Positions 50,388 to 59,368 of a DNA stretch of 64,000 nt are shown piece by piece. The position numbers were made by a program, and so were the translations under genes. Position 1 is the first letter of the stretch, and every line of letters begins with the position of its first letter. Location: contig NZ_MJAT01000006.1 of assembly GCF_001742305.1 (NCBI RefSeq), positions 62,001 through 126,000 of the forward strand, read 5' to 3'. Under the pieces are notes generated by a model, which was not told where the DNA came from, did no database searches, and was given only the letters and a program-made list of their open reading frames with translations. Source of the stretch: Desulfuribacillus stibiiarsenatis (lineage in GTDB: Bacteria; Bacillota; Bacilli; Desulfuribacillales; Desulfuribacillaceae).

Positions 50388-51654
50388 GCAAGCCATATTC
50401 AAGTTCCTGCCATTCTCAAAGAAACAAAAGAAAATCCTCAATTGGTGGATGCCTGCATCTCCTGTTAACGACAAAGAAGGTATCATTGCCGATGGTGCAA
50501 TCAGATCAGGCAAAACACTTTCTATGTCACTATCTTATGTCATGTGGGCAATGGAATCATTTGAACAACAAAACTTCGGCATGTGCGGAAAGACAATAGG
50601 TTCATTCCGTCGAAACGTACTCTTTTGGCTTAAGCTCATGCTCAAGTCAAGAGGTTACAAAGTTAAAGACCACCGCGCAGATAACTTAGTCATTATATCT
50701 CGTAAGGGCAAGACAAACTATTTCTATATATTCGGAGGTAAAGACGAACGATCGCAAGACCTGATCCAAGGTATCACTTTGGCAGGAGTGTTCTTTGATG
50801 AAGTTGCGCTTATGCCTGAGTCATTCGTCAGCCAAGCGACTGGTCGTTGCTCTGTGGATGGCTCAAAGTATTGGTTTAACTGTAATCCAGAGGGACCGTA
50901 TCACTGGTTCAAGGTGAATTGGATTGATAAAGCTAGGGAAAAGAAACTCATTTATCTTCATTTTACGATGGATGATAACCTTTCACTAACTGAGCGCATC
51001 AAAGATCGTTATCGGCGCATGTACTCAGGAGTATTCTTTAAGCGGTACATACTTGGCTTATGGGTAATGGCCCAAGGAATCATTTATGATATGTTCGATG
51101 AAGAACGTCATAAAGTGCCAACAGAGGAAAGGGAATACACGCAATACTATGTATCGATTGACTACGGGACGTATAACGCAGCATCATTTGGACTGTGGGG
51201 ATTATCTAAGAATACTTGGTATAAAGTAAAAGAGTATTACTATGATGGGCGCAAAACAGGCTCACAGAAAACGGATGAAGAATATTATGAGGACTTGGTT
51301 GAGTTTATCAATGAACTGCCAGTAAAAGCGATTATTATTGACCCTTCTGCAGCAAGTTTTATTGCAACTATCCGCAAGAAGGGCAAATACACTGTAACGA
51401 AAGCCAAGAATGATGTAATTGAGGGTATTCGTAACATGGCGACTGCCTTATCTAATGACATGATCAAATTTAATGACTGCTGCACGAACTCATTCCGTGA
51501 GTTCTTTTCTTATGTTTGGGATGAAAAAGCAGCAGAACGTGGTGAGGATAAGCCAGTAAAGGCTAATGATCATTCGAAAGATGAAGAAAGATACTTTGTT
51601 AACACAATTCTATTTAATAAGCCTAAGTTAAAGGCAGTAAAGTCATTATATTAG
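50368..51654 (+). CDS. terL: Terminase large subunit (PBSX XtmB-like)
   Basis: A 428-residue ATPase-nuclease that drives DNA into the capsid. Walker A is GAIRSGKT, Walker B G-V-F-F-D-E-V-A, the coupling motif F-N-C-N-P-E-G-P, and the nuclease domain starts at Y-V-S-I-D-Y-G-T with a later I-I-I-D-P-S. It overlaps terS by 20 bases. It matches PBSX-type large terminases, usually headful packaging. Confidence 0.93.
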   Translation: MMIKKIKQAIFKFLPFSKKQKKILNWWMPASPVNDKEGIIADGAIRSGKTLSMSLSYVMWAMESFEQQNFGMCGKTIGSFRRNVLFWLKLMLKSRGYKVKDHRADNLVIISRKGKTNYFYIFGGKDERSQDLIQGITLAGVFFDEVALMPESFVSQATGRCSVDGSKYWFNCNPEGPYHWFKVNWIDKAREKKLIYLHFTMDDNLSLTERIKDRYRRMYSGVFFKRYILGLWVMAQGIIYDMFDEERHKVPTEEREYTQYYVSIDYGTYNAASFGLWGLSKNTWYKVKEYYYDGRKTGSQKTDEEYYEDLVEFINELPVKAIIIDPSAASFIATIRKKGKYTVTKAKNDVIEGIRNMATALSNDMIKFNDCCTNSFREFFSYVWDEKAAERGEDKPVKANDHSKDEERYFVNTILFNKPKLKAVKSLY

Positions 51655-51668
51655 TGGGTGGTGAACCG

Positions 51669-53066
51669 ATGAACGCAATGGAAGAAGCTTTGCAATATCT
51701 GATTAAGACCAACGGTAATGTTACGAGTCAGATCATTAAGGACTTGATAGATTCTCATGCTCCAGAACGTACTAGAATGAAATCTCTTTATGAGCGATAC
51801 AAGTCATCAAAGAGTGGAGTACCTATCTTTGCTCGTATGTTTGAGGACACTAACAAAATCAATCGTAAAATCAATAATGATTTCTTTGGTGAGATTGTTG
51901 ACACAAAAACAGGTTACTTCATGGGGCATCCGGTGTCTTATATGTATGACACTGGCAATGAGAAAGCGAAAGAATCAAAGGAACAAGAAATAATCAAATT
52001 GTTCAATACCATAAATAACATAGATGACCAGGACGCAGAGACAGCTAAGATGATGGCTATTTGTGGTCTTGGAGTTCGAATGTTATATGTTGATCGTGAT
52101 GGCAAAGAAAGAGCCATGAACGTCAATCCTTGGGAGTCCATTTTTATTTATGACCGGTCCATTGATGAACCACAATACGCAATGAGATATTATCCGATGT
52201 ATATCGAGGGTAAAGAGTTCACTCGCGTTGAATGGTACGATGATAAAGTCATTACTTACTACATTCAACTGGAGAATGGCGAATACGCACTAGACGATAC
52301 GGAGCCAGTGAATCCACAACCACATTTATTCAGCTATATTCCGTTGATTCCTTTCATCAATAACGAGGAACTACAGGGCGATGCTGAGAAGGTCTTAGAG
52401 CTGATAGATGCATACGACCGAGCAATCAGTGATGTTAATAGCGAGATTGAACAGTTCCGCTTGGCTTATATGATATTCTACGGTATCGAGGTTGATGAAG
52501 AAACGGTTGAGAGAGCGAAAAGAACTGGTGCATTTGGTATTCCAGACGGGGCCGAGAATGGCAAGGCTGAATTCCTAACTAAGAGCATCAATGACTCCGT
52601 TATAGAAAACCATTTAAACAGGATTGAGGACAATATCTTGCGCTTTGCCAAGACAGTGAATTTTGCTGATGATACATTTGGCAGTGCTTCGGGAATAGCG
52701 CTTAAGTTTAAGCTTCTAGCGCTCGAAAACAAGTGCATCACAGCAGAGCGTAAGTTTACATCAGGCTTAAGGCGACAAATGCAGATACTTGGCAGCGCAT
52801 GGCAAACCAAGGGCATTCCATTCGATTATTCAAAGTGTTGGTTTGGTTTTAAGCGGAATCTGCCTATAGATATATTAAGTGAGGCTGACAGCACAACGAA
52901 ACTTCGTGGCCATGTATCAGAAAAGACCAGGTTATCACTATTGTCATTTATTGATGATGTGGACTGGGAGATTAAGCAGATGCAGGAAGAATCCGAGGGT
53001 AGCATTAATCTAGAAGATGAAGATATCAATAAGGATGATGAAAATGAGTCTGACGAAGATATTTAG
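51669..53066 (+). CDS. Portal protein (SPP1 gp6-like)
   Basis: A 465-residue protein forming the dodecameric portal at the capsid vertex. Recognised from L-Y-E-R-Y-K-S-S-K, N-D-F-F-G-E-I-V-D-T-K-T-G-Y-F-M-G-H-P-V and the acidic C-terminal tail. The ATG at 51669 is favoured over a GTG at 51654. Confidence 0.9.
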   Translation: MNAMEEALQYLIKTNGNVTSQIIKDLIDSHAPERTRMKSLYERYKSSKSGVPIFARMFEDTNKINRKINNDFFGEIVDTKTGYFMGHPVSYMYDTGNEKAKESKEQEIIKLFNTINNIDDQDAETAKMMAICGLGVRMLYVDRDGKERAMNVNPWESIFIYDRSIDEPQYAMRYYPMYIEGKEFTRVEWYDDKVITYYIQLENGEYALDDTEPVNPQPHLFSYIPLIPFINNEELQGDAEKVLELIDAYDRAISDVNSEIEQFRLAYMIFYGIEVDEETVERAKRTGAFGIPDGAENGKAEFLTKSINDSVIENHLNRIEDNILRFAKTVNFADDTFGSASGIALKFKLLALENKCITAERKFTSGLRRQMQILGSAWQTKGIPFDYSKCWFGFKRNLPIDILSEADSTTKLRGHVSEKTRLSLLSFIDDVDWEIKQMQEESEGSINLEDEDINKDDENESDEDI

Positions 53067-53955
53067 TCAAGCAGATAAGCATCTGGAGAAAATGACTGTA
53101 AAAACAGAAAAAGAAATCATCAAAGCATATTCCGAATCTTTAAAGAGTATCAGAGCGCAGTTGGCAGATGTATTCGCTAGATTCGGTACAGATGATAGTT
53201 TAGACTATTCCGTCATGCAGAAATATAATAGACTTGCCCACCTAGAACAAGAAATCATATCTGAATTGCGCTCGCTAACTGGCAAGAACGCGAAATCACT
53301 CACAACAAGCTTATTTGATATGTTTGAAGAATCCTATCTATACACGGTCTACGCGGTAGAATCCGAAGCACAAATCAAGCTTGGTATGAACCGAATCAAT
53401 CGTAAGATTATTGAGAAGGCAATACAGAATCCTATTACTGGCCTAACGTTGAATGATAGATTGAAAAAAAATAGGAATGATGTGATAATCAATATAAGGC
53501 AGCAGATTACACAAGGTTTAATCCAAGGTGAATCCTATCAGAAGATGGCTCGCAGAATTAAAAGTACTCTTGAGGGTGATGTCAAGAAAGCTATGAGAGT
53601 GGTTCAGACCGAAGCGCACAGGGTTCAGCAACAAGGCCGATTAGATCCGTTGGATAAGTTTGAGGAAAAGGGCATTAAACTAGCAAAGGTTTGGGTTGCT
53701 ACTCTCGATGATCGTACTAGAGACAGTCACCAAGATTTAGATGGACAACATGCGGACAAAGACGGATTCTTTGAGCTCAATGGGATGACTGCAGAGGCCC
53801 CGGGGATGTTTGGTGTAGCCGAGGAAGATATCAATTGTCGATGTACCTTCCGAATTGAAATACTAGATTATGCTCCCGAGGTCCGCAGGGCACGCAATCA
53901 GGGTATTATACCTTACACTACATATAGGGATTGGAAAGAGAACCGAGTAGCATAA
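53044..53955 (+). CDS. Phage minor head protein (MuF/SPP1 gp7 family)
   Basis: A 303-residue head morphogenesis protein. The MuF-like C-terminal domain shows R-V-V-Q-T-E-A-H-R and W-V-A-T-L-D-D-R-T-R-D-S-H, ending in E-D-I-N-C-R-C. The N-terminal half is helical. It overlaps the portal gene by 23 bases. Minor head proteins associate with the portal and may be ejected with the DNA. Confidence 0.9.
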   Translation: MSLTKIFSQADKHLEKMTVKTEKEIIKAYSESLKSIRAQLADVFARFGTDDSLDYSVMQKYNRLAHLEQEIISELRSLTGKNAKSLTTSLFDMFEESYLYTVYAVESEAQIKLGMNRINRKIIEKAIQNPITGLTLNDRLKKNRNDVIINIRQQITQGLIQGESYQKMARRIKSTLEGDVKKAMRVVQTEAHRVQQQGRLDPLDKFEEKGIKLAKVWVATLDDRTRDSHQDLDGQHADKDGFFELNGMTAEAPGMFGVAEEDINCRCTFRIEILDYAPEVRRARNQGIIPYTTYRDWKENRVA

Positions 53956-53964
53956 AGTGGGGAG

Positions 53965-54174
53965 TTGATAGTTTTCGATACTATTAAAATTGATTTAAAA
54001 GATATTGGTCTACCAAGGCAGTGTTTAGAGATGGTTGCTAGAATCTATAATCATCCGAACACGAACAATCACACTAAGGACTACATAAGATTCGAACTCC
54101 AATCAATGCTAGGCAGAGATTACGATATAAAAGGTTTTCTTGATGATCCACAATTTAAGATAAAAAATAAATGA
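53965..54174 (+). CDS. Small phage protein of unknown function
   Basis: A 69-residue protein starting with TTG close to tggggag. It contains D-Y-I-R-F-E-L-Q-S-M-L-G-R. No family recognised. Its stop lies at the start of a terminator hairpin. Confidence 0.5.
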   Translation: MIVFDTIKIDLKDIGLPRQCLEMVARIYNHPNTNNHTKDYIRFELQSMLGRDYDIKGFLDDPQFKIKNK

Positions 54175-54196
54175 GCATCCAAATGGGTGCTTTTTT
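54174..54196 (+). terminator. Terminator between the minor head and scaffold genes
   Basis: AGCATCC-AAAT-GGGTGCT is followed by six T. It would reduce read-through into, or mark a separate transcript for, the scaffold and capsid genes. The 130 bases that follow hold no convincing gene. Confidence 0.7.
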
Positions 54197-54328
54197 GTTT
54201 GGGGGTGGTGCTACATGGCAACGTGTAGCGATTAAATCATTACAAACGTCATTACTCAAATCATTACAAATAAAATTGCACTCACTGGCTAGAACGGATG
54301 AGGGCACAATAACAGGAGGTAAATATTT

Positions 54329-54958
54329 ATGGACTTACAAGCAGTGCAACAATTTATCGAGCAGAACAAAGATAATCCAGAAGTACAAGGCTATGTCGGG
54401 GGTTTTGTCACACCTGATAGAGTGCAGAAATACATCGATTCAGAAGATGGCAAGAAGATCATCCAACCGAAACTGGACAGCTACTTTACCAAAGGTCTTG
54501 AGACTTGGAAGGAAAAGAGCTTGCCGAAGGTATTGGAAGAGGAAATCTCCAAGAGATTCCCAGCTGAAACTCCAGAGCAAAAGCAATTGAGAGAGCTTCA
54601 TGACAAGCTTAATAAGCTAGAGCAGGAGAAGACTAGGGAAAGTCTTAAGAATGTCGCTATTACTCAAGCGACACAGAAGGGCCTACCAGTTAACTTAGTT
54701 GACTTCTTCATTGGTCAAGACCAGGACTCAACGGTCACTAACCTTGCTAAATTAGAAGAGACTTGGCAAAAAGCATTGCAGGATGCTGTGGAAGCGAAGT
54801 TCAAGGACAATGGTAGAACTCCACCACGAAATACTAGTGGAACTCCAACTGAGATTGAACAGTTAGAGAAGGACTACCAAGAAGCCTTGAAAACTCGCAA
54901 TGTGCCACTGCAAATCGCTTTAAAGAACAAGATTATTGCAGTAAAAAATCAAAAATAA
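54329..54958 (+). CDS. Capsid scaffolding protein (DUF4355-like)
   Basis: A 209-residue acidic, mostly helical protein with a coiled-coil centre (K-Q-L-R-E-L-H-D-K-L-N-K-L-E-Q-E-K). Position directly before the capsid gene and composition fit phage scaffold proteins. The C-terminal G-T-P-T-E-I-E-Q-L-E-K-D-Y is typical of the group. aacaggaggtaaa precedes the ATG. Confidence 0.78.
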   Translation: MDLQAVQQFIEQNKDNPEVQGYVGGFVTPDRVQKYIDSEDGKKIIQPKLDSYFTKGLETWKEKSLPKVLEEEISKRFPAETPEQKQLRELHDKLNKLEQEKTRESLKNVAITQATQKGLPVNLVDFFIGQDQDSTVTNLAKLEETWQKALQDAVEAKFKDNGRTPPRNTSGTPTEIEQLEKDYQEALKTRNVPLQIALKNKIIAVKNQK

Positions 54959-54980
54959 GAATATTGGAGGAATGTAAAAT

Positions 54981-55922
54981 ATGTCTAATGTAAATGGAAC
55001 AGGAACAGTATGGAATTTACCAAATTACGCAGGGGAGGTTTTTACTGCTGATGCAGAGAACACTCCTTTTTTAGCGGCCATTGGCGGTCTAACTGGTGGA
55101 GGACTTCAAACGCAAAACTTTGAATTTCCGACATCAAGCTTATACAGCTACCCAGAAGCAGCACAACCGGCAATTACAGAAACTGCATCTTTAACTGCAC
55201 CAACTGCAGTTAGCTACACACGTAGTCAAGACAAGAACGTAACGCAAATTTTTCATGAGAAGGTTTCTATTTCTTATGCAAAAATGTCTAACGGTGCTCG
55301 TCTGAGTGGTATCAATTCTGCCGGGGCATCTAACAATGTCGTATCAGAGAAAGACTTCCAAATTGCTCGCGCACTAGGTAAGATTGCACGTGATGCTGAG
55401 TATACATTCTTGAATGGTACGTATCAGATTTCTACAGGTTCAGGGGTGGCCAACAAGACCCGTGGTATGTATGCGAATGCTGGGGTCGGCATTGATGCAC
55501 TTGGGGCTGTGTTAAGCAAGCCATTGTTACAGCAGTTGTTCCGAGAAATGTATGCCAGTGGAGCAGCGTTCTCTAACTTAGTGTTAGTTATGAATGCTTT
55601 CAACAAGCAAGTGATTAGCGAGATCTATGGATATGCTCCTGAGGACCGTAATGTCGGTGGAGTAAACATTCAGCAGATTGAGACTGACTTTGGGAACATC
55701 GGTATCATGTTGAATCGTTTCAACCCAACTACATCAATCTTGGCTGCTGAAATGTCTGTTGTTGGTCCTGTATTCCAGCCAGTTCCTGAAAAGGGCAATT
55801 TGTTCTACGAGGAGTTGTCTAAGACGGGTGCTGCTGAAGAGGGGCAAATCTTTGGTCAGATGGGATTAGATCATGGCCCTGCGTTCATGCATGGGAAGAT
55901 TACTAATCTAGATGTTGAATAG
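54981..55922 (+). CDS. Major capsid protein (SU10-type)
   Basis: A 313-residue HK97-fold capsid subunit resembling the SU10 capsid family (DUF5309). Clues are T-P-F-L-A-A-I-G-G-L near residue 30, the E-K-V-S-I-S-Y-A-K-M core and the C-terminal L-D-H-G-P-A-F-M-H-G-K-I. A strong ttggaggaatg precedes the ATG, as expected for the most abundant virion protein. No decoration protein gene of obvious type follows. Confidence 0.88.
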   Translation: MSNVNGTGTVWNLPNYAGEVFTADAENTPFLAAIGGLTGGGLQTQNFEFPTSSLYSYPEAAQPAITETASLTAPTAVSYTRSQDKNVTQIFHEKVSISYAKMSNGARLSGINSAGASNNVVSEKDFQIARALGKIARDAEYTFLNGTYQISTGSGVANKTRGMYANAGVGIDALGAVLSKPLLQQLFREMYASGAAFSNLVLVMNAFNKQVISEIYGYAPEDRNVGGVNIQQIETDFGNIGIMLNRFNPTTSILAAEMSVVGPVFQPVPEKGNLFYEELSKTGAAEEGQIFGQMGLDHGPAFMHGKITNLDVE

Positions 55923-55935
55923 TAATTAGATCTAT

Positions 55936-55960
55936 TGAGGGGTACCGAGTGCCCCTCTTA
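55936..55960 (+). terminator. Attenuator-like hairpin after the capsid gene
   Basis: GAGGGG and CCCCTC flank a 9-base loop, followed by an A/T-rich but interrupted T stretch. It may give partial termination so that capsid mRNA exceeds downstream mRNA. Confidence 0.5.
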
Positions 55961-55990
55961 AATTTATTAACTTTAGGAGTGATGATTGCT

Positions 55991-56146
55991 ATGGCATTTA
56001 CAGTTAACGACATCAAGCAAAAAGAAGGAATTCAGCCAGCTGTCAAGGAGATCTTAATTGCATTGATTGAGCAAAATGTAGAGCTTCAAGAAAACATTAC
56101 AGCTTTAGAAGCAAGAGTTGAAGACTTAGAAAGCGAAGGTGACTAA
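55991..56146 (+). CDS. Small coiled-coil phage protein
   Basis: A 51-residue acidic protein with clear heptads (L-I-E-Q-N-V-E-L-Q-E-N-I-T-A-L-E-A-R-V). The ATG at 55991 is spaced 11 bases from AGGAG. No family recognised; possibly a head accessory protein. Confidence 0.5.
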   Translation: MAFTVNDIKQKEGIQPAVKEILIALIEQNVELQENITALEARVEDLESEGD

Positions 56147-56148
56147 TA

Positions 56149-56472
56149 ATGATAACATTCTATGGCACGGGCCTTGTTTGGGACAAGGAAAATAACAAGC
56201 TGCTCTGCAAGTTTGTTGACGGGAAGTTTGAAACGAACGATCAGCGCACTGCTAACATTCTGATTAACGCTGGATACGAGTTTGAAGGGGAGATTGAGGA
56301 TGAAGCCCAAGACAGCACTGGACAAGCGACTGATCTGGAACAGAAGACAGCAGCAGAACTCAAAGTAATCGCCGAAGAAAAAGGCATAGATATTCCAGCA
56401 CGGACGAAAAAGGAAGACATTATTGCACTAATAAGAGCTGGTGAGCAGGATGCCGATAACGACACTCAATAA
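56149..56472 (+). CDS. Phage protein with C-terminal SAP/Rho-N-like helical domain
   Basis: A 107-residue protein. The N-terminal 45 residues are beta-rich (F-V-D-G-K-F-E-T-N-D-Q-R-T-A-N), followed by an acidic linker and L-K-V-I-A-E-E-K-G-I-D-I-P-A-R-T-K-K-E-D-I, which resembles a Rho N-terminal/SAP-like fold seen in phage head genes. It starts two bases after the previous stop. Confidence 0.6.
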   Translation: MITFYGTGLVWDKENNKLLCKFVDGKFETNDQRTANILINAGYEFEGEIEDEAQDSTGQATDLEQKTAAELKVIAEEKGIDIPARTKKEDIIALIRAGEQDADNDTQ

Positions 56473-56791
56473 AGTAAAAACAATATTGACTCTAGACGAT
56501 TCAAAGGATGCCCTAATCGAAGAATTAATTCCCTTGGTGGAAGATGATTACGAGCAAATCAGGAATAAACCTTTTGAGGAAGATTCTGAGGGAAACACAG
56601 TGTATCCTCTGGGCGCTGAACTCACGGCAATCGATATGATTGGTTACAAACTTGCCAGTGATTATAGGAGCCACGGTATACAGTCAGAGTCACTCTCTAG
56701 ACACTCCGTAACCTATGATACTACGAATATGCTTGGTGGATATCCACGCTCTATCACAGGTCGTATCAAGAGATATGTGAGGTTCGTGTGA
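56450..56791 (+). CDS. Head-tail connector protein (gp6/gp15-like)
   Basis: A 113-residue helical protein of the phage connector type: L-T-L-D-D-S-K-D-A-L-I-E-E-L-I-P-L-V-E-D at the start and S-E-S-L-S-R-H-S-V-T-Y at the end. Such proteins form the adaptor ring under the portal. It overlaps the preceding gene by 23 bases. Confidence 0.82.
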   Translation: MPITTLNKVKTILTLDDSKDALIEELIPLVEDDYEQIRNKPFEEDSEGNTVYPLGAELTAIDMIGYKLASDYRSHGIQSESLSRHSVTYDTTNMLGGYPRSITGRIKRYVRFV

Positions 56792-57135
56792 TGAGGGCAA
56801 TTGAGCGATATTACAAGCCTGGTATCAAAGTACAAAGGTCTATTAGTGTCAAGAATGGTATAGGTGGTCATACGGAGCAGTGGAATGAGCATCTAAACAT
56901 ATCAGGCCTTATTGATGCTGTGAGTGGTGACAAGAGCATATCGGCAGCTAAAGAGACGGAACGTGTTACGCATATTCTTTTCTGTGCTGTGAATGACATT
57001 CAGAGCAGTGATAGGATTGTGGACCAGCTGGGCAATATCTATCGCATTAAGCTAGTTGATAATCCTATGCAAATGAATAGCCATATGGAAATCTTATTGG
57101 AGATGGTTGGTCATGATCAAGTTTCAGAGCAATAA
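56791..57135 (+). CDS. Head closure protein (SPP1 gp16-like)
   Basis: A 114-residue beta-barrel protein of the phage head-tail adaptor family. It overlaps the connector stop by one base. The order connector, closure protein, gp10-like protein, tail terminator is standard for siphoviruses and supports the call. Confidence 0.78.
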   Translation: MRAIERYYKPGIKVQRSISVKNGIGGHTEQWNEHLNISGLIDAVSGDKSISAAKETERVTHILFCAVNDIQSSDRIVDQLGNIYRIKLVDNPMQMNSHMEILLEMVGHDQVSEQ

Positions 57136-57436
57136 GAAGAAGGTCTTAGAGGCAATGAAGGATGCGGAGAACAGGGCGCTTAATGGCATTGGTGCGTTCG
57201 TACAAGGCGAGGCAATAGTAAGAACTCCTGTTGATACGGGAAATCTTAGAAGCTCAATCGACTTCGTTACGAATCAAAATGAAAAGTCAGTAACGGTCGG
57301 AACCAACGTAGAGTATGCGCCTTACGTAGAAAAAGGAACTCGCAAACAAAGAGGTCAGGCATTTCTTGCTCCTGCAGTAGAGACAAATATTAGGCGAATT
57401 GGCGAACTTGCAAGGGAGCTGATGAAGATTGATTAG
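57113..57436 (+). CDS. HK97 gp10-like tail protein
   Basis: A 107-residue protein with the family motif A-I-V-R-T-P-V-D-T-G-N-L-R-S-S-I and V-E-Y-A-P-Y-V-E-K-G-T. It links head and tail in HK97-like phages. It overlaps neighbours on both sides. The ATG at 57113 follows ggagatgg. Confidence 0.9.
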   Translation: MIKFQSNKKKVLEAMKDAENRALNGIGAFVQGEAIVRTPVDTGNLRSSIDFVTNQNEKSVTVGTNVEYAPYVEKGTRKQRGQAFLAPAVETNIRRIGELARELMKID

Positions 57437-57830
57437 TTTATTACTTTATGTCACTGCCTTGCTAGAAAAGAAAGCAGACAGGGTATATCAAGAGATTGCA
57501 CCTGAGAAGGACCCAATCACCAATAAGAAGCCTGAATTTCCGTATGTAGTCTATAACTTTCCACCATCAAGTTCACCAGTTCCAGATCGAGATGATAAAA
57601 TTCTTGAAATCGATGTATGGGATAACATTCCTGACACTACAAGGCTTGAACAACTGACTGATAGTATTGATAAATCACTGAACAAGTTAAGACACTTGGA
57701 AGGTGATTTTTTTGTTATCTTTCAGAGGTTAAGTAAAGGTAGTATTCCAGACCCTGACCCAAAGATTAGGAGAAGGCAGATAAGATATTTATTAAAAACT
57801 TACGATAGGAGGCTAGATAATGACATTTAG
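57429..57830 (+). CDS. Tail terminator/completion protein candidate
   Basis: A 133-residue protein at the position of the tail terminator (SPP1 gp17-like). The segment F-P-Y-V-V-Y-N-F-P and E-I-D-V-W-D-N fits that fold. A TTG start overlaps the previous gene. Identification rests mainly on gene order. Confidence 0.65.
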   Translation: MISLLLYVTALLEKKADRVYQEIAPEKDPITNKKPEFPYVVYNFPPSSSPVPDRDDKILEIDVWDNIPDTTRLEQLTDSIDKSLNKLRHLEGDFFVIFQRLSKGSIPDPDPKIRRRQIRYLLKTYDRRLDNDI

Positions 57831-58650
57831 AAAAACAGGATATACAAAGAACACTCCAAAGCGTTACTGGGTTGATGCTGGAGCCGTTTATCTGAACTTA
57901 GTCCTTGACCCTACGGATGGGAGCATGGTATCAGGCGAATTGCTTGGGGCTACTTCCGGGGGAAACCAGTTACAGATTACACAGGAAAAAAGGGATATTC
58001 CAGTAGATGGTGTCAAGGGTGTTCCGAAAGGTAATACAATAATCACAAAAGAAGAGCCAATACTTACGGTGAATCTTAAGGAAATCACTGCAAGAAATCT
58101 AACGTTAGCTCTAGCTGGTGGTAAGATTGAGGATGCCAATGCCTACTACGATAAGATTACGACCAAAGGACGAATTGAGCTGAGTGATTACAAGGAAAAT
58201 ATTGCTCTTGTAGGTCGTCAATCCGGCACAGGTAAGCCAATCATTGTTATTATCAAGAATGTAATTTCCATGGAGGGAATCAATACAAACCTAGAAGAAA
58301 ATAATGAAGCGGTTATTCCAATTCAATTTAAGGGCCACTATGATGAGGATATTATTGAACTTGGAGAAGGTCCTTTTGAAATTTATTGGCCTAAGGAAGA
58401 AGGCGAATTGATTGGTGTCGTATCCGATAGCCAAGGTCCTGTAATTGGTGCTACTGTAACATTAACTGTGGCCAGTGATACTTTTTCTGATACTACGGAT
58501 GCCGATGGTAAGTATCTAATTGTAGGAATTCCGAGAGGAACTTATAGCGTTACTACAACTAAGACTGGTTATACAACAAGTACTCAACCAAATGTTGTAA
58601 TAGCTGCCAATACAGAAAACGAGTTGAATATTACATTAACTGTACAATAA
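57820..58650 (+). CDS. Major tail tube protein with C-terminal carboxypeptidase-regulatory-like domain
   Basis: A 276-residue tail tube subunit. Residues 1-190 fit phage tube proteins in position and composition. Residues about 195-276 form a separate domain: G-V-V-S-D-S-Q-G-P-V-I-G-A-T-V-T-L, T-D-A-D-G-K-Y-L-I-V-G-I-P-R-G-T-Y-S-V. This is a carboxypeptidase-regulatory-like beta-sandwich, expected to project from the tail surface and bind cells or sugars weakly. aggaggctag precedes the ATG. Confidence 0.85.
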   Translation: MTFRKTGYTKNTPKRYWVDAGAVYLNLVLDPTDGSMVSGELLGATSGGNQLQITQEKRDIPVDGVKGVPKGNTIITKEEPILTVNLKEITARNLTLALAGGKIEDANAYYDKITTKGRIELSDYKENIALVGRQSGTGKPIIVIIKNVISMEGINTNLEENNEAVIPIQFKGHYDEDIIELGEGPFEIYWPKEEGELIGVVSDSQGPVIGATVTLTVASDTFSDTTDADGKYLIVGIPRGTYSVTTTKTGYTTSTQPNVVIAANTENELNITLTVQ

Positions 58651-58676
58651 GGGGGCTTACGATAGCCCTCTTTTTT
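58650..58676 (+). terminator. Terminator after the tail tube gene
   Basis: AGGGGGCT and AGCCCTCT flank a 6-base loop (one G-T pair), followed by six T. Confidence 0.75.
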
Positions 58677-58693
58677 GATGGGAGGATATTAAC

Positions 58694-59041
58694 GTGGATT
58701 ATAAAATACGCAATCTGAAGAATTCAGATGTTTTCAAAATGTCAAAGATCCTTAAAGCTATGAATCTAAAGCTGGATGCTAAACAATTCATGGAAAAATT
58801 TAGCGAGAAGGATATCGCGGAAAAGCAGATGCAGTTTGGTCTTGAAATGATTAAGACTGCACTCGAAAACCTGCATCTAGCAGAAAACGAGGTCAATGAG
58901 TTTCTAGGCGGCCTTATTGGAATTACAGGTGAAGAGTTTGCTGAACTGGATATTGAAGTAGGTATGCAAGTCACAGCACAATTTAAGGAGCTTAAGGGAA
59001 TCAAAGCTTTTTTTCAATTAGTGTCCAAATCGATGAAATAG
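58694..59041 (+). CDS. Tail assembly chaperone, short product
   Basis: A 115-residue helical protein at the position of the G chaperone, between tail tube and tape measure. It starts with GTG behind tgggagg. The slippery heptamer at 59008-59014 near its end leads some ribosomes into the -1 frame to make the longer product. Chaperones of this kind coat the tape measure during tail assembly and are absent from the virion. Confidence 0.78.
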   Translation: MDYKIRNLKNSDVFKMSKILKAMNLKLDAKQFMEKFSEKDIAEKQMQFGLEMIKTALENLHLAENEVNEFLGGLIGITGEEFAELDIEVGMQVTAQFKELKGIKAFFQLVSKSMK

Positions 59042-59334
59042 AGATTATCGATACTCTTCTTAGTCGATATGGATCCGTTGATTACGTGTTGAATCAAGAC
59101 ATAGATTTTCTGATTGATTTAATGTGTAAGATTCGAGAAAAAGAAACGAATCAAAGGCTGTGGGAGCAGTGGCTTACATTGTACCCAAACATGGATGAGA
59201 AGTCATTTGTACCCTTTGAGAAATTTAAAAAGCAAGCACTTGAGGAAAAGCCAAAGGAAGTTAAGAAATCCGATGATGCAATCATTCAAGATGCTGAATC
59301 AATATTGAGAGTCAAAAAGCCTAAGAAAAAGTAG
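58694..59334 (+). CDS. Tail assembly chaperone, -1 frameshift fusion product
   Basis: A -1 slip at TTTTTTT (59008-59014) joins the first 107 codons to a frame that is open without a stop from the heptamer to 59334, giving about 213 residues. The second part is helical and ends in a basic tail (V-K-K-P-K-K-K). A second-frame start at 59086 (TTG) has no ribosome-binding site, so the region is best explained as the T part of a G-GT pair. Confidence 0.78.
59008..59014 (+). promoter_or_regulatory. Slippery heptamer for -1 ribosomal frameshifting
   Basis: T-TTT-TTT is in the correct X-XXY-YYZ phase for the zero frame (codons GCT TTT TTT). The palindromic hexamer ATCGAT occurs at 59029 and 59047 and can pair as a stem 14 bases downstream, a possible stimulator. 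Confidence 0.75.
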
Positions 59335-59368
59335 GCTTTATTTTATTTGAGAAAGGCAGGTGAGAAGA

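Noticed and set aside
54171-54590. Open frame overlapping the scaffold gene
   Set aside because: It runs in another frame over a terminator hairpin and the scaffold start, has a biased composition, and lacks a ribosome-binding site.
59086-59334. Independent gene after the tail chaperone
   Set aside because: Its only start is a TTG without a Shine-Dalgarno, and its frame is open back to the slippery heptamer, so it is treated as the frameshift part of the chaperone.
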